Assembly: GCF_030052815.1 (NCBI RefSeq)
Contig: NC_079498.1
Coordinates: forward strand, 69,922,992 to 69,986,991
Direction of reading: 5' to 3'
DNA: 64,000 nucleotides
Origin: Hevea brasiliensis
Taxonomy: Eukaryota; Streptophyta; Magnoliopsida; Malpighiales; Euphorbiaceae
Below the pieces are notes generated by a model. It had not been told where the DNA came from, did not search any database, and was given only the letters and a program-made list of their open reading frames with translations. A program made the translations under genes and the position numbers. Of the stretch, positions 24,491 through 36,529 are shown piece after piece; the first letter of the stretch is position 1; each line of letters opens with the position of its first letter.

Positions 24491-25259
24491 TCCTCTCCCT
24501 CTCTTTTCTTTCTTCTCTCTTCATTCTTCCACTTACAACCTCTCTCAACCATTGATTTTCCCCACTTTTTCTCCATGGGTTTTCTATCTAATTAGTAGAA
24601 AACATCAAATTTATCTTTCATTGAGAGATTAGAAGCTAAGAGAACAAAAGAGTTAGAAGAAATTGAAGATTAGAAGTGGTCACTTGAGGTAAGTTTCTTT
24701 TCATGTTAGATTAGTTGTATAAGCCTTGAATGAAGTTAACTTATGATGAAATTTTATGATAAATTGAAAGGAAACATGCATGGAACCTAAACTAGGGTTT
24801 TGGCCAACTTAGGAAAAATTAGGGTTTTGATGTATTTTAGTTAAATTGATGATAAATATAAGTTAAATTGAGGTAGTATGCATGATTGGGAGTAGTAAGA
24901 TTTCATGGGATTGCATAAATTAAATTATGGAAGATTAGGGTTCATGGAAAAATTGGGTTTTGGTGCTAGAGAGTGAAATTGGAGCGTGTAGTGTTAAATT
25001 ATGATCATTTGAGGTTTATTTAGTTTGAATTGACATTGGGTTGATGAAAGGAGATAATGAAATGGTAGGATTAGGGAAATTGAAAACTTTGGTGTTTGAA
25101 AATTATAGGTTTTGTGCTAGGAAGTGCCATTGATGTGTTAATGCTAAATTATAGTCATTTTAGATGAATTAAATATGAATTGAGATTGGTTAGTGGAAGT
25201 AATTGAAGAAATGAAAATTTTAATTTAGGGCAGAATTTTGCACACTGAATTTTGTGTGT

Positions 25260-25970
25260 TTGGAAGCCCATAACTTGAGCTACACAACTCCAATTAGTGT
25301 GAAACTAATTGGAAACGAAACTTAATACGTAGAGCTAGAATTTTCATGAAGATATCCTACACCGAAAATGACCTTAAGCTATCCGAAATGAGCCTTGAAC
25401 TTAGAGACAAAATTCTACAACCTGCAGAATTTGACCATATGAACAGTAAACTTTGCATGGCCATAACTCTCTCTAGAAAACTCTGATTTAGGCAATTCTT
25501 GAACCGATGGAAACATAAGACATAGTAGAACATTTCATATGAAGAACTTAAGGCCAAATTATGGACTTAACCCAATCAAATTGCTTAGCGAATTTGAATC
25601 ACCGAATCTGCAGAATTGCAGATTTACCATATGAACAGTAAATTTTGCATGGCCGTAACTCTCCCTAGAAAACTCCGATTTAGGCGATTCTTAAACTGAT
25701 GGAAACCTAAGACATAGTAGAACATTTCATATGAAGAACATTAGACCAAATTATGGACTTAACTTGACCAAATTGCTGAATGAAATTGGATCAATAAATC
25801 TGCTAGAACTAAATCTGCATCATGAATAGTGACGTGAACAATAATCATGTTTTAGGCATAACTTGAGCTACACAGCTCCGAATTAGGCATTCAAAAAGGA
25901 AAATAAAGTTAAGACCTAGATGAACAATTTTTATGAAGAACATCTCACCAAATTATGATCGAAACTAGGT
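25260..25970 (+). repeat. Four-copy tandem module (periods 192, 192, 204 bp) in the D LTR
   Basis: The CATAACT/CGTAACT core begins at 25269, 25461, 25653 and 25857. Copies 2 and 3 are very similar (ACCATATGAACAGTAAA at 25434 and 25626, then CTAGAAAACTC and a CATATGAAGAAC box); copies 1 and 4 are more alike (CATAACTTGAGCTACACA). The spacing matches that in solo LTR B1. Confidence 0.8.
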
Positions 25971-26849
25971 AAAAATTGGGTTCAAAGATTGGGGCACCAA
26001 GTTGTCCAAAACCAAAATTTTCTAAAATTTGCAAAGCTAACTTGAGATGCATTAGACATGCATGTAATGAGTTTTTGGCAGCAATTGAGATTGGTATTAA
26101 GATGTTTTATTTGTGTATTTTCAGTAGAAAAAGAAGTTGGAACGGACAAGGAGAAGTTGGTGACAAGGAAGGAGAATTATTAAAGGTTTGTGCACAACTA
26201 ACATTTTCTTCATTTTTAAACTTATAAATTGCTTGAAATGTGTTAAATTGAATGAGTTTGCTTTGAACAAGTTTACTTTGACTGAAATATGGTTTTTCTC
26301 TTGCATTTAAGAAATTTGGGTGTTGCCACCTTTATATGGACATTATGATGAATTTAAATGTGTTTATTAGTTTATAAATGTGATTGTTGAGTGGGAAATT
26401 TTTAGAAACTGTTTTGAAACCATAGTTAGCATGACAGTCCCTTTCGAAACTCCCCAGTAGTAACGGCTACTTGGGGTTCATAATTGATATTGATTATGCC
26501 TCCCATTAATAACGGTTAGTAGGGTAAAACTACATGAGTTTTCATTAGCTAGCTAGCCCTTCCCTCATTAATAACAGTTAGTGAGGTTGAGATTGCTTTG
26601 TCGTGGTGTACAACACGGCACTGATCATGAAATTTTGTGTCATGGCCTGAACTGTGTATTGATGTTGGCAATACTAATGCTTTGTGAATTGTGATTTATG
26701 AAGTGTGATTTCTCTTTTGAAATGTTATTCCAATAAATGGCTCTTATGGACTTAGAACTATTGTGAAGTTTTCATGCTTAAGAAAAATGTGATTTATCAT
26801 GCTTTGATAAATTGTGTTTTACCTTAAGTTTTAAAGTTATTAGTTATGC

Positions 26850-26896
26850 ATCACTGAGTGATATACTCAGCGATAGCTTCTTTATGCTATCACAGG
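26850..26896 (+). promoter_or_regulatory. Paired stem-loop in the D LTR
   Basis: Stem 1 is CTGAGT (26854-26859) with ACTCAG (26865-26870). Stem 2 is GCGATAGC (26870-26877) with GCTATCAC (26886-26893), one mismatch. It ends in CACAG/GTAAGG. Confidence 0.55.
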
Positions 26897-27349
26897 TAAG
26901 GGAAAGGAGAAGGCTGCCAAGTGAGAGACTTGGAAGCAGCATTTTGGTATTGATTGTGGGTATTTACATTAGGTATACCCTTGTGATTCCTTTGGATGTA
27001 TTTTGTACCTATATGTATGGATGTACGGACATTGAGCATTTTGTTAAAAAGTACTGCATTACTAAAGTAGTTTGCGTTTATAACTATTTGTATTTTATTT
27101 TGAGACTTATGAAAATGTAACTTTTGTAATATTTAGTCTATCATTATTTCCAATGAATGTTTACATGGAATTTTAACTATTCTCATGCAGTTTTCCGCAA
27201 AAGAATTGATAAGATAAAAAATAATAATTTGTTTTAAAATCCTTTGTAATATAACTAATGGGTTATCGGTAGGTGAAGTTCCGTAATTCATTAGGTATAC
27301 TACGGGAATATGTCATGCCTTACCAGGGATAAGGTGTGATATGTTTTAG

Positions 27350-27361
27350 TGGTATAAGAGC
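27350..27361 (+). other. Primer binding site of element D (mutated)
   Basis: TGGTATAAGAGC, one base from the initiator methionine tRNA complement TGGTATCAGAGC, nine bases inside the LTR. The 170-base leader that follows holds nothing else recognisable. Confidence 0.85.
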
Positions 27362-27531
27362 TTTGGTTTTTATACAAGTTTTGAAATTGCATGTTTGAAA
27401 ATTTTTGATAAGTATAACTGCTCAACTGTCATTAATTAATACATATAGTGCATTACATCATAAATATGGACTAATGGAGGGAAATCTCCTTGTGTTAGTT
27501 GTCCAGGGGGTAGAATTCCTTGTGATTCAGT

Positions 27532-27578
27532 ATGGAAGAGGGGCATCACACCATAGAACAATCAGTAACAGCTGAGGT
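27532..27578 (+). pseudogene. Element D gag N-terminus, severed by element C
   Basis: Begins MEEGHHTIEQSVTAE, matching the gag start of element A. It is interrupted after GAGGT by element C; beyond the second GAGGT (52337-52341) an in-frame TAG follows immediately. Confidence 0.8.
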
Positions 27579-30500
27579 TGTAACACCCTCCCTGTAGCAA
27601 CTCCGTACATTCTACTGTTCCGATGATCGGTGTCGGTCCGGACAGCTAGAACGTCCGGAAAAATATTTAAACTAAAGTCAGGAACCATAATTAACTCAAA
27701 TATTAATAAGAAAAATTTAGTAAAAATTTTAGAAATAAAATACAACAAAGTCAAATGAGCCGGTGCCCAAGCGATGAGTAACCTAGAGGGAAGTTGCGGT
27801 TCTCGCAACTAGGAGCCCTAGACCCGGGGAAAAATTCATAAAATAATTTTTGGGACTACAGAGAAGGGTCATTGAGGTCCCTATGGCATTAGAATGCCAA
27901 GAAAATATTTAGAAAAATTTTTCAATTGGTACAGACAATTTTGACCCGTTAAGCCAAACGGAGGGCATTTTGGTCATTTCGCCTTCAGAGGCAATTTTTG
28001 GACGACTTGTCTAGTTGAGTAAATAATTATTATGACATAAAATATGAATAAACATTACTAAAAATTAAATTGAAAATGAGTAGTGATGAAAAGAAAAGAA
28101 AAATCAAAAAAAAAAAAGAAACAAAGCTCATTTATGACATATGATGATGTCATTTAAAGGCTACCACCAATCAAATTTAAACAACCAATTAACTAACTAA
28201 TAAAAGAGATAAATTAAGACCAAAGAATTAAAAAAATTTTCAGCCATCTTCTTCCTCATTCAGCCGCACCACCATAACCAAGAACCCTCCATTTTTCTTC
28301 CTAAATCAAGCTTAAAAATCTCTTAAACCTCTCCCCAAAACCCTAAGTCATCTTCACTAAAATTAATCCACACACCCTAAGGAAGCTCTAGGCAGCCACA
28401 AAGAGGAGAAATTTTAGAGTTTTCACAAGTTCAATAAGTTGAGCCAAGAGGTTAGTGCTTACTTATGTTAATATTCCTTTATTTCCATGTTAAGGACTTG
28501 AATTTAGCATGAAATTGTAAGTTAAATGAACTAAAACTCATGTGTATGTGTACCATAAATTTCAGCAGCCCTAAGGAAGGAATGAGTCTGATTGTTTTAA
28601 TGGACTTAGAATGAATTAGAGATTATGTTTAAGGTGTATATACACATATATGATGAATGAAAGAGTTTAACTAGGTGTATGGGTGAATTGAAATGGGAAA
28701 TTAGGGTTTTGGGAGTGAAAAATTGGACTTGGCTTATGAAATGATTAATGGACATTCTAATGGTCAATTAATGACCATTTGAGGCAAGTTAATCATAATT
28801 TGAAGTGAACTAAAGTGTTACAAACCCAATTGGTAGGCTGCCTAGTGACAGCAGCAATGAGGCTGTGAGTCCAGCCTGTTTGGACTGCCATATCTTTGGT
28901 TGTGTAGGTCCAATTGGTGTTTGGCCAATTGGACATGAAACTAGACTTATAATGGCACAATTTTTCTGAAGAAACCATGTCCAAAAGACCAAAGCAAGTG
29001 GACCAAAAATTGGCCCCAATCCGGATACCCTGCAAACAGGTTCTACAGAATGACCAAATGAACAGTAAACTGTTCATTTGGCCATAACTCACTGTAGATA
29101 TGGTCAATTGACCTGAAATTGTTACAGCAACAAGTTAAGACATAGACAAACAACTTTCATGAAGAAACCTACCCCAAATTATGACCAGAACCTATCCAAC
29201 AAGGCAGTGGCAATTACTGTTCATTGTACTGTAGATTTGGTAAATTCTGCAGATTTCCAATCCGGCCAGCTATGGTTTTTGGACCATATCTGGAGCTACA
29301 AAACTCCAAATGGAGTGATTCAAAAAAAAAATTCAACTAGACAAAATAAGGAACAACTTTTATGTTTACCATTTCCTCAAATTCCCACTGCAACAGTGCC
29401 CAATGGAACAGTAAAGTTGGGTTTCAAAAACTGAAAATTCTGCTCTCTTGGATTTAAGCTTAGAAATGGTAATGATGATTAATTCCAACAAGTTTTAAAT
29501 GCAAAATGTGGTACATTGGGAGTGTTAAAACCAATGTACCTATTTTCTATCCAAAAGTCAACATTTTTGTTGACCAATGAGGTGAATAGTGACACCAAAA
29601 CTTGAAATTCAAAAATTGAAGAATTCAAAAGTATCAAATGCCCTAGTATACCTAACAAGATTGGTTTGGATAGTTTGGCATGCCAATAGGTTCGATTAGC
29701 GATCGCACATGGCAATATCCCATTCTGTGATTTCATGGCTTTTAGCCATTCTGACCTTGTGTTGATATTTGGCCTTGTGCCTATTGTTATTACAGCTTAT
29801 TAGCTGTTCTGTTGCACACCGGGAGATGCATATGTGACCGACGGTGTGACGGCCCGAGGTACTAGATACCTAGTGCTAGTTTACCCGTTTATCCAGTCCA
29901 GTCGTCCAGTATAGGTTACTTGGGCAACTAAATGAATGAAAATGGACAAAGTTAAAGAAATAAATGAATATAACAGATACAAAACAAATAAGACATATAC
30001 ATTAAATACATATTTATTTTCTGCTATTTTCTTTTATTTTATTATTGCACCACTAAGCATCTTTGCTTAGCGCATTGCTTTTGCCACGCGTAGGTTCTGG
30101 AGATACTGATCATGAGCCCAGTAGACCGCAGACTGGGTGAGTCCATCCTGCAGCTCTGCACAGTGTCCGTGTCACCTCACCTTCCACAGTGCATTGGTAG
30201 GACACTAGGCTTCATTTTGTTATTTTGTAACCAATTTTTATTTTCCTTTGTGTAAATGAAACTTATGTAATGTATTTTGATGGTCATGTAAATAATAAAG
30301 ATTTGTGGTTATGTATGGAAAAATTTGAGTATTTATTCATTGCTTATATATGAGTACCCTGAGAAATGATTGATTGAGAAATGTTGTTGAAAAATATTGA
30401 GTTTGTGATGACATTGGAGTTTGAGAATGATTGAATACGATTATTGGAAGTGTTTTTCATAGGTTCCGAAGAACTGTTTTCTCCATTTTTAGCCGGTACT

Positions 30501-30691
30501 CTGCTGGATTTTTTATAAAACGTTCGGAACCTCAAATAAATTATAATTTCGACAAATGGCTCAAATATATTATATTTCACAAGTTATATTCAAAACTATG
30601 ACAAAAATTGATTAAATTAAAATAGAGGGTGCCGATACACCGTGTGACATTGCTTACTCGGATATACTGTACACGGGTAAGGGGTGTCACA
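27579..30691 (+). repeat. 5' LTR of element C
   Basis: TGTAACACCCTCCC...GGGTGTCACA. A head block near 27630-27660 contains TCCGGAC and GTCCGGA inverted repeats. A donor-like AGAG/GTTAGT lies at 28450/28451. The same family includes solo LTR B1 and the E LTR. No protein-coding content is recognised. Confidence 0.95.
30049..30093 (+). promoter_or_regulatory. Paired stem-loop in the 5' LTR of element C
   Basis: Stem 1 is CTAAGCA (30053-30059) with TGCTTAG (30064-30070), loop TCTT. Stem 2 (CGCAT at 30071-30075 with ACGCG at 30086-30090) has one mismatch compared with the perfect form in B1. TAG/GTTC follows. Confidence 0.55.
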
Positions 30692-30696
30692 TTTAG

Positions 30697-30708
30697 TGGT
30701 ATCAAAGC
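30697..30708 (+). other. Primer binding site of element C
   Basis: TGGTATCAAAGC, one base from the initiator methionine tRNA complement, five bases inside the 5' LTR. The leader to 30818 closely matches that of element E (58005-58095). Confidence 0.88.
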
Positions 30709-30818
30709 ACCGTTTAGGCGTTTCTGGGCCTAGATTGAGTCCATACCATGCATTGCATTTGTAAGAGTCGAGGTGACACTAATGCAGATCTGTTTGTCTT
30801 TCTTATTTTGAATAGGAT

Positions 30819-30938
30819 ATGGACCCTACATCTCAGAGGGCAGTTGAGGAGGAAGTGGAGAGTCATGCTCCACCTGCAGCAGCTGAGACTGGGGGTATGG
30901 GAGAACCTGCTCTGCCAGCTCAGCCTCCACAGGCCATG
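30819..30938 (+). pseudogene. Element C gag N-terminus, severed by the copia element
   Basis: Forty codons starting MDPTSQRAVEEEVESHAP and ending QPPQAM. The copia element follows at 30939. After it, CCATG is repeated (40452-40456) and the frame continues at 40457 with FQQMAEFFRQM, so the interruption is clean and in frame. Confidence 0.9.
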
Positions 30939-33037
30939 TGTTAGTAGTATGCCCTAGAGCATATCATTTAGTATGTATCTTGTACATAATTTTATTAATA
31001 AAAGGCATTTCCACTTTTCCGTTTACATAATATATTTATGTGTAATAGAAAAGGTCCATTGATATTTTGTTAGAAATATTATTCTTAAGTTGTTAAGAAT
31101 ATGAGTGACAATATTTCTAGCACAAAGTATCATAAATAGGTTCACAATCGAGGATACTTCATAATAAGGACATGACTTATCCAGAAAGATTGTATTCATG
31201 TTTGTTCCCAAGTTATTTATATGAGATATAAATAAGATGGAATGGTGAGTCTCATGCCATATAACAAACTTGATAGGCACTTATAAATGATAAGTAGGCC
31301 GAACCAGTGACACTTATGACAAGCACATGGAGTTTACTCTTGTCAATGTTTTGTCATAAATCATATCAGTGCATATAATCTTTAGACTGAGATAGCACAG
31401 TTATCTTGTATATAGGTAGTTTGAGTTTGATCTGCTTTCATACTTGTACTATGTATGGGTATATGGGCATGTGTTGGCTCTGCTAGTTATATATGGAGGT
31501 AGGTGTTGATCAAGATGGAATCTGTTCCTCTAAGTAAATAGAGTTAAAATCCTATGTTCATTTAATTGTTCTTGATGTTTCAAGTTCTGGCAGAGACAGA
31601 TAGATTTATTCGTAAAAGAGTTTACGATGAGAAAAATCTTTTAATCAAGAACTGGAATTAAAAGAGAACATAATATTCATAGCAAATGGAGTTTGACATA
31701 AACCATGACTCCGGCTTGAGTTGGGATTTTTGTAAGAGAGATTCTAGTGCATGGTAACATATGATTATAGGTTCATTTAAGGTAAACCTTATTACTAATT
31801 GGGTGGCCATGGCATGCTATGCTAGGTGTTAACCATGGTCTATGAGGTTCATAAAATGATTTAGAGAAATCATTTATGGTAAGAAAGAGTTCTGATGATA
31901 TTAAGAGTTGATATCATGTCTCATTGCCAATTAGTGATGAGCCTAGTACGTCACACACATACACAAGTTATCACCTAATTAAATATGATTTAATTAATTA
32001 ATTAAAGAGTTTAATTGATTAATTAAATAGGTTTGGTTTGCAATTAGATTGCAAAGTCCCTAGCATGACTTGAAACCAAATCTAGATTATTGGATGTATA
32101 ATATAAGTTAAATTTATATTTAAAGTGTTTAAATATGAATTTAATTAATGAGAAATTAATTAATAGAGATTAATTAATTAATTTATATTTGATATAAATT
32201 AATTAGAAGAAGAAAATAATTATTTTGGGTTAAGAACTCAAAATTAAGACACAGGGGCATTTTGGTCATTTCACAGTGTGACACGTGGCACCATGAGATG
32301 GTGACACATGGGATTACACATAAGCTTGCCAAATGTTTTTAATCATGTAAGATGATTAAAATCAAGATTAAATATAGGTTTGACACTTGGCACAATGTGA
32401 TTGGGTCACTTAAACCTAGAGCTAATCAAAAGGTGACATGTGGCTAGGGTTTAATGTGTTAACCTAGCTATTTAAGTGTGGTTATGAAAAGAAAACATAA
32501 CCAGCAGCCTCTCCTCTCATATGTCACGCCACTTTGAGCCTCTCCAGCTATTTCTCTTCATCTCTCATCAATTCAAAGAGATTAGCCATCAATCTCTTGA
32601 ATTAAGAACACTAGAAATTGTTTCTAGTGTCCTGTTTACATCTCTAATCTCTTAAAAGGCAGAACTTGAATTTCTAATTAATAGAAAAGGCTTTAGAAGC
32701 TGTTCAAGGGCTGCCATAGGTGTTCTTGGTGTGGACAAGCTAGAGGGACAACATCCGTGTCTCAAGACGAATCTCAAAGGCGCAGACCTGCTGCAGCACA
32801 TCAAGAGGTTAGTGTAATCGTTCTTGATTTAATCTAGGGTTCTAAAATTAATCTGATTAATTTTAAAATCTTAAATGGCAAATACAGATCCAAAAACATA
32901 TTAAAAGAGTTTTAATATGTTGTTTATCATTGAAATCAAATAGATAAAAATAAATCTTGCATGGCGCATGTGACCCTAGGCAAAAATTTTTGAATTCAAT
33001 GGTATAATCTTGTGTTTTTCACGCTTCCGTTCCTTCA
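30939..33037 (+). repeat. 5' LTR of the copia element
   Basis: 2099 bp, very similar to 38358-40451; most differences by eye are one- or two-base indels. A very AT-rich stretch near 31975-32215 is rich in TTAATTAA palindromes. Confidence 0.96.
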
Positions 33038-33039
33038 AT

Positions 33040-33052
33040 TGGTATCAGAGCC
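33040..33052 (+). other. Primer binding site of the copia element
   Basis: TGGTATCAGAGCC, an exact initiator methionine tRNA complement, two bases after the LTR. Confidence 0.93.
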
Positions 33053-34817
33053 ACTATATTTGCCATTTAGATTGTTGATTATATAATTTAATTGTGTGTT
33101 TGATCATGAGATCAAGAGATTCATTGCTGGTTGGATCATGAGGTGTGGCGGCACACATGGTGAAGCCACCATTGGTGGCGGCAACAATGGTTCCATGGGT
33201 GGTTCAAGGTTTGGCTTTTAATTCTGCAATTGTTGTATGATCTAAGGCCTATTCTTTGACTAATTAAAGTGTTTAATTAGTTGTTTTAATCACACAATTA
33301 AATTATGATTCAAATCAGAATTTTAAAAATTGTTTGAATGTGATTCAAATCTGAATTTTAAAAGTTGTTTGAATGTGATTCAAATCTGAATTTTTAAAGT
33401 TGTTTGAATCATATTTAAATCTGATTTTTTAAAATTGATTCAATAAAATTCAGATCTGATTTTTTAAAAAATATTTGAATGTGATTCAAATCTGATTTTT
33501 TAAAAAATGTTTGAATGAGATTCAAATCTGAATTTTTGAAGTTGTTTGAATGTGATTCAAATCTGAATTTTTAAATTTGTTTGAATGAGATTCAAATCTG
33601 AATTTTTAAATTTATTTGAATCATATTCAAATCTGGATTTTTAAGTTGAATATGAGATATTCAATTTAATTTAAGTATGTATGTTTTATTTAATTGTTAA
33701 ATAGTGATATGCATGATGGATGATCATGGACTATAAAAGACCAATGTGATTGGATTTATTTCTTTTATGTTTCTTTGGGATTGTAAATTAATTAATTTAT
33801 TTTAATTTATTTTGGGCATGTATTATTAAGTTTGTAATAATTTTTGGGTTGTAATTTCATTTATTTAAGTTCTTGTAAATTCGCCTTGGTATGCCAAGGA
33901 TTACTTTGTAATATTGGATTGCAAGAAGTTCAAGGAGGTCAAGAGCATTGGTGGGACCAGTGGGAGGAATTCAAGATCAAGTGTTGATTATGTACTCCTT
34001 CAGCAACTCTTGTAAAATGAATGAATGAAATGCACCTAGGAATGCCATGATTCTATTCTTGGTCGCTCGATTGAATCCCTTAGAAAGTCCATGATCATTC
34101 CATATTTACTGCTTATGCATGAATGCATGAGATGTATGGGAATGTATGCAATTATATGATATATGCATGCTAAATGGATAATGTGCAAAGTGAGACCTTA
34201 ATAGTAATTAGGATGACCATAAAATCTTCCAAACAAATGATTAAGTTGGAAATGCTATAATTAAAGTAATTATAACATAGGCCCTCCATTGGGGCAATTA
34301 TTTTAAGAAATTTTAAATAGTTGCATAAGATGCAATTAATTTAAGAGATTTTCTTAAGAATAATTGTTAAGCATGAGATGTTGTAAATATGTAAATGGTT
34401 TAGTGGCCAATATTGGATGTACTGAGGACATTAAAATTATTTGCATAATTCTTGGCTCAATGGGATCAACTTAACTAATGCAAGATAAGTCAATAATGGA
34501 TGTACAGATTTTGAGCATTAGGGGCTAGGTAAAGGATTGAACCTCACATGAGATGTGATGGGCAAAGAGTTGCTCACTTATAGTTTATTGTAATTCCAAT
34601 AATGGATGTACCTGAGGATGATCAATAGAATTATAAGAATTCAATCACCCACTAGAAATCCATCCAACTAGGATTTCCGTTTTCTACTTTGGAAGTGTAG
34701 GATTCGCTAAGTTAGTGGGAGGACCAATTTGATTAAAAGACCATAATCATTTTGGTTAATTACATGATACATTTACTAATTAATCTGTTTATTTATGCAA
34801 TTAATTTTACGATATTA
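33053..34817 (+). other. Untranslated leader of the copia element
   Basis: About 1.77 kb between the primer site and gag with no convincing reading frame. It contains the 35-bp tandem array (separate entry). At 34400-34620 an AATGGATGTAC-like phrase recurs about three times. Confidence 0.75.
33309..33660 (+). repeat. Tandem array of about ten 35-36 bp units in the copia leader
   Basis: Units begin TTCAAATCTGAATTTTTAAA and end TTTGAATGTGA or TTTGAATGAGA. The first starts at 33309 and the last at 33626, giving an average period of 35.2 bp. Middle copies are the most alike; end copies are diverged. Confidence 0.93.
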
Positions 34818-35704
34818 ATGAGCACAAAACAACCACCACCATCCAATATCCTTGCAAGCATACTTGATCACAACAGTTGACAGGACCTAATCATGCGATT
34901 GGCTAAGAAATTTGAAACTTGTCTGAACCTTGAACATATAGGATATGTTCTAGATTCAAATGTTCTGGTCCCTTACCTCCAGAGGCCACACAAGAGGAAC
35001 ATGAAACTTTGGACAAGTGGAAGGAGCATGTTATGAGAGCTAAGTGTTACATGCTTGCTTCTATGAGTAATGAGTTCAGAAGCAACATGAGAACATGCAG
35101 AGTGCGAGTGAGATCCTCCTTCACCTACAAGAGTTGTATGGTGAGCACAGCAGGAATGCTAGGTATGAGATATCTAGACAGCTATTCCGTATGAGGATGT
35201 CTGAGGGACAGAATGTTGGGGATCATGTCCACAAGATGATTCGGGTGATTTATCAGTTGGAACATCTTTACTTCAAAATGGATTTCCAACTACAAACGGA
35301 TTTGATCCTTCAGTCCTTCCTAAGTCTTTTGGGAATTTTGTGACAAATTTCCATATGACTAAACAGAATGCACCTTAGTGAATTACTCAACATTCTTGTT
35401 ATTGCCCAAAAGAATATTCCATGCAATAAAGGAAAAGAGGTAGCTTTGGTTGCATCTTCTTCTGCTGGAAAGTCCAACAAGAAGAAGGGCAATAAGAAAA
35501 AGAAACCTCGATTCTGGTCCTTCCAAGAAAATAGCTAAGCGAAAAGGAAGACTAAAGGCGATAAAGGCAAAGGAAAGTGTTTCCACCGCGGCGGAAAGTG
35601 TTTCCATTGCCAATAGGAAAGTGTTTCCATTGCCCGATGAAAGTGTTTCCACCGGCGAGTATAGCAATCTAAAAGAATACAATGCCATGGTGAAAACCAA
35701 ATAA
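34818..35704 (+). pseudogene. Copia gag
   Basis: The ATG at 34818 opens MSTKQPPPSNILASILDHN, then a stop and a frame change. Later segments (WKEHVMRAKCYMLASMSNEF, then LHLQELYGEHSRNARYEI in another frame, and MRMSEGQNVGDHVHKMI) match the copia gag capsid. A Lys-rich stretch and zinc-knuckle remnants near 35570-35655 end it. Frame changes fall near 34880 and 35095. Confidence 0.85.
35572..35651 (+). repeat. Four tandem copies of a zinc-knuckle segment in copia gag
   Basis: GGAAAGTGTTTCCA occurs at 35572, 35593 and 35616, and GAAAGTGTTTCCA at 35639 (spacings 21, 23 and 23). In one frame the first copies read GKCFHRGGKCFHC, the start of a CCHC knuckle, but the spacing breaks the frame. Confidence 0.85.
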
Positions 35705-36529
35705 ACTTCAAAATAAAAATGGCACTTAAGGTTATGACATGTTGCATAAGATAGGATTTCAAAATTGGATAAAAAGGGGATTCTATCCTCATTGTGATAT
35801 GAGAATACTACAACTTGTGAATCTTGCCTAAAGGGTAAAATGACTAGATCACCCTTTGATGGACAAGGGCTAAGAGCTGAAAATATTTTGGAACTAATAC
35901 ATAGTGATGTATGTGGTCCATTTAAAGAAATGGCTAGAGGGGGCTTTCATTATTTTATTACCTTTACTGATGATAAATCAAGGTTTGGGTATTTGTATTT
36001 GATGAAATACAAACATGAATCCTTTGAAAAGTTTAAGGAATTTAAATCTGAAGTAGAAAATCAAACAGGAAAAAGTATTAAAGCTCTTCGATCAGATCGT
36101 GGAGGTGAATATTTGAGTACTGAATTTGATGAATACTTGAGAGAGCATGGCATTGTTTCTCAGCTGACTCCTCCAGAACGCCATACGGTGAATGGTGTAT
36201 CTGAAAGGAGAAATCGTACCCTATTGGATATGGTACGTAGTATGATGAGCTATACTAATATGCCAATCTCCTTTTGGGGATTTGCATTAGAATCAGCTTT
36301 GTATATTCTGAATAGGATTCTATTAAAATCAGTTTCTTCCACACCTTATGAGATATGGTATGGAAGAAAACCAAGTCTTAAGCATGTTAAGATTTGGGGT
36401 TGTCGAGCTTATATCAAAAAGCTGAACACTGATGAATTGGAGACCATATCAGAAAGAGGTCGATTTGTTGGATATCCAAAATATAGTTTTGGATATTATT
36501 TTATTTGCCTACTTCACAAAAGGTTGTGA
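35705..36529 (+). pseudogene. Copia pre-integrase and integrase
   Basis: A degraded pre-integrase zinc region ends with CESCLKGKMTRSPF. The integrase core follows with HSDVCGPF (first Asp), LRSDRGGEYLS (second Asp) and NGVSERRNRTLLDM (Glu), all present. It then has ALYILNRI and the VGYP motif. The frame shifts near 36505. No protease motif (D-S/T-G) was found between gag and this region. Confidence 0.92.

Larger units (their letters stand above)
23986..27341 (+). repeat. 5' LTR of element D (3356 bp)
   Basis: Starts TGTAACACCCCGAACC and ends AAGGTGTGATA (CA terminus mutated to TA). Its last 100 bases resemble the LTR tails of A, F, G and B2. Its head differs from theirs and lacks the GC-rich palindromic block. 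It contains a TATA-like box, a donor-like GAG/GTAAGT at 24688/24689, a four-copy internal array, an exon-like block at 26125-26185, and a paired stem-loop. Confidence 0.93.

Noticed and set aside
26125..26185. Possible host gene exon within D
   Set aside because: The block is repeated in six LTR copies at the same relative position, so it belongs to the LTRs rather than to a host gene.
31975..32215. TTAATTAA-rich stretch that resembles a matrix attachment region or MITE
   Set aside because: It is present identically in both copia LTRs, so it is part of the LTR; no target duplication or terminal inverted repeats of its own.
33053..34817. Possible extra gene or second insertion in the long copia leader
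   Set aside because: No frame with recognisable motifs, no terminal repeats; the region is bounded by the primer site and gag start as expected for a leader.
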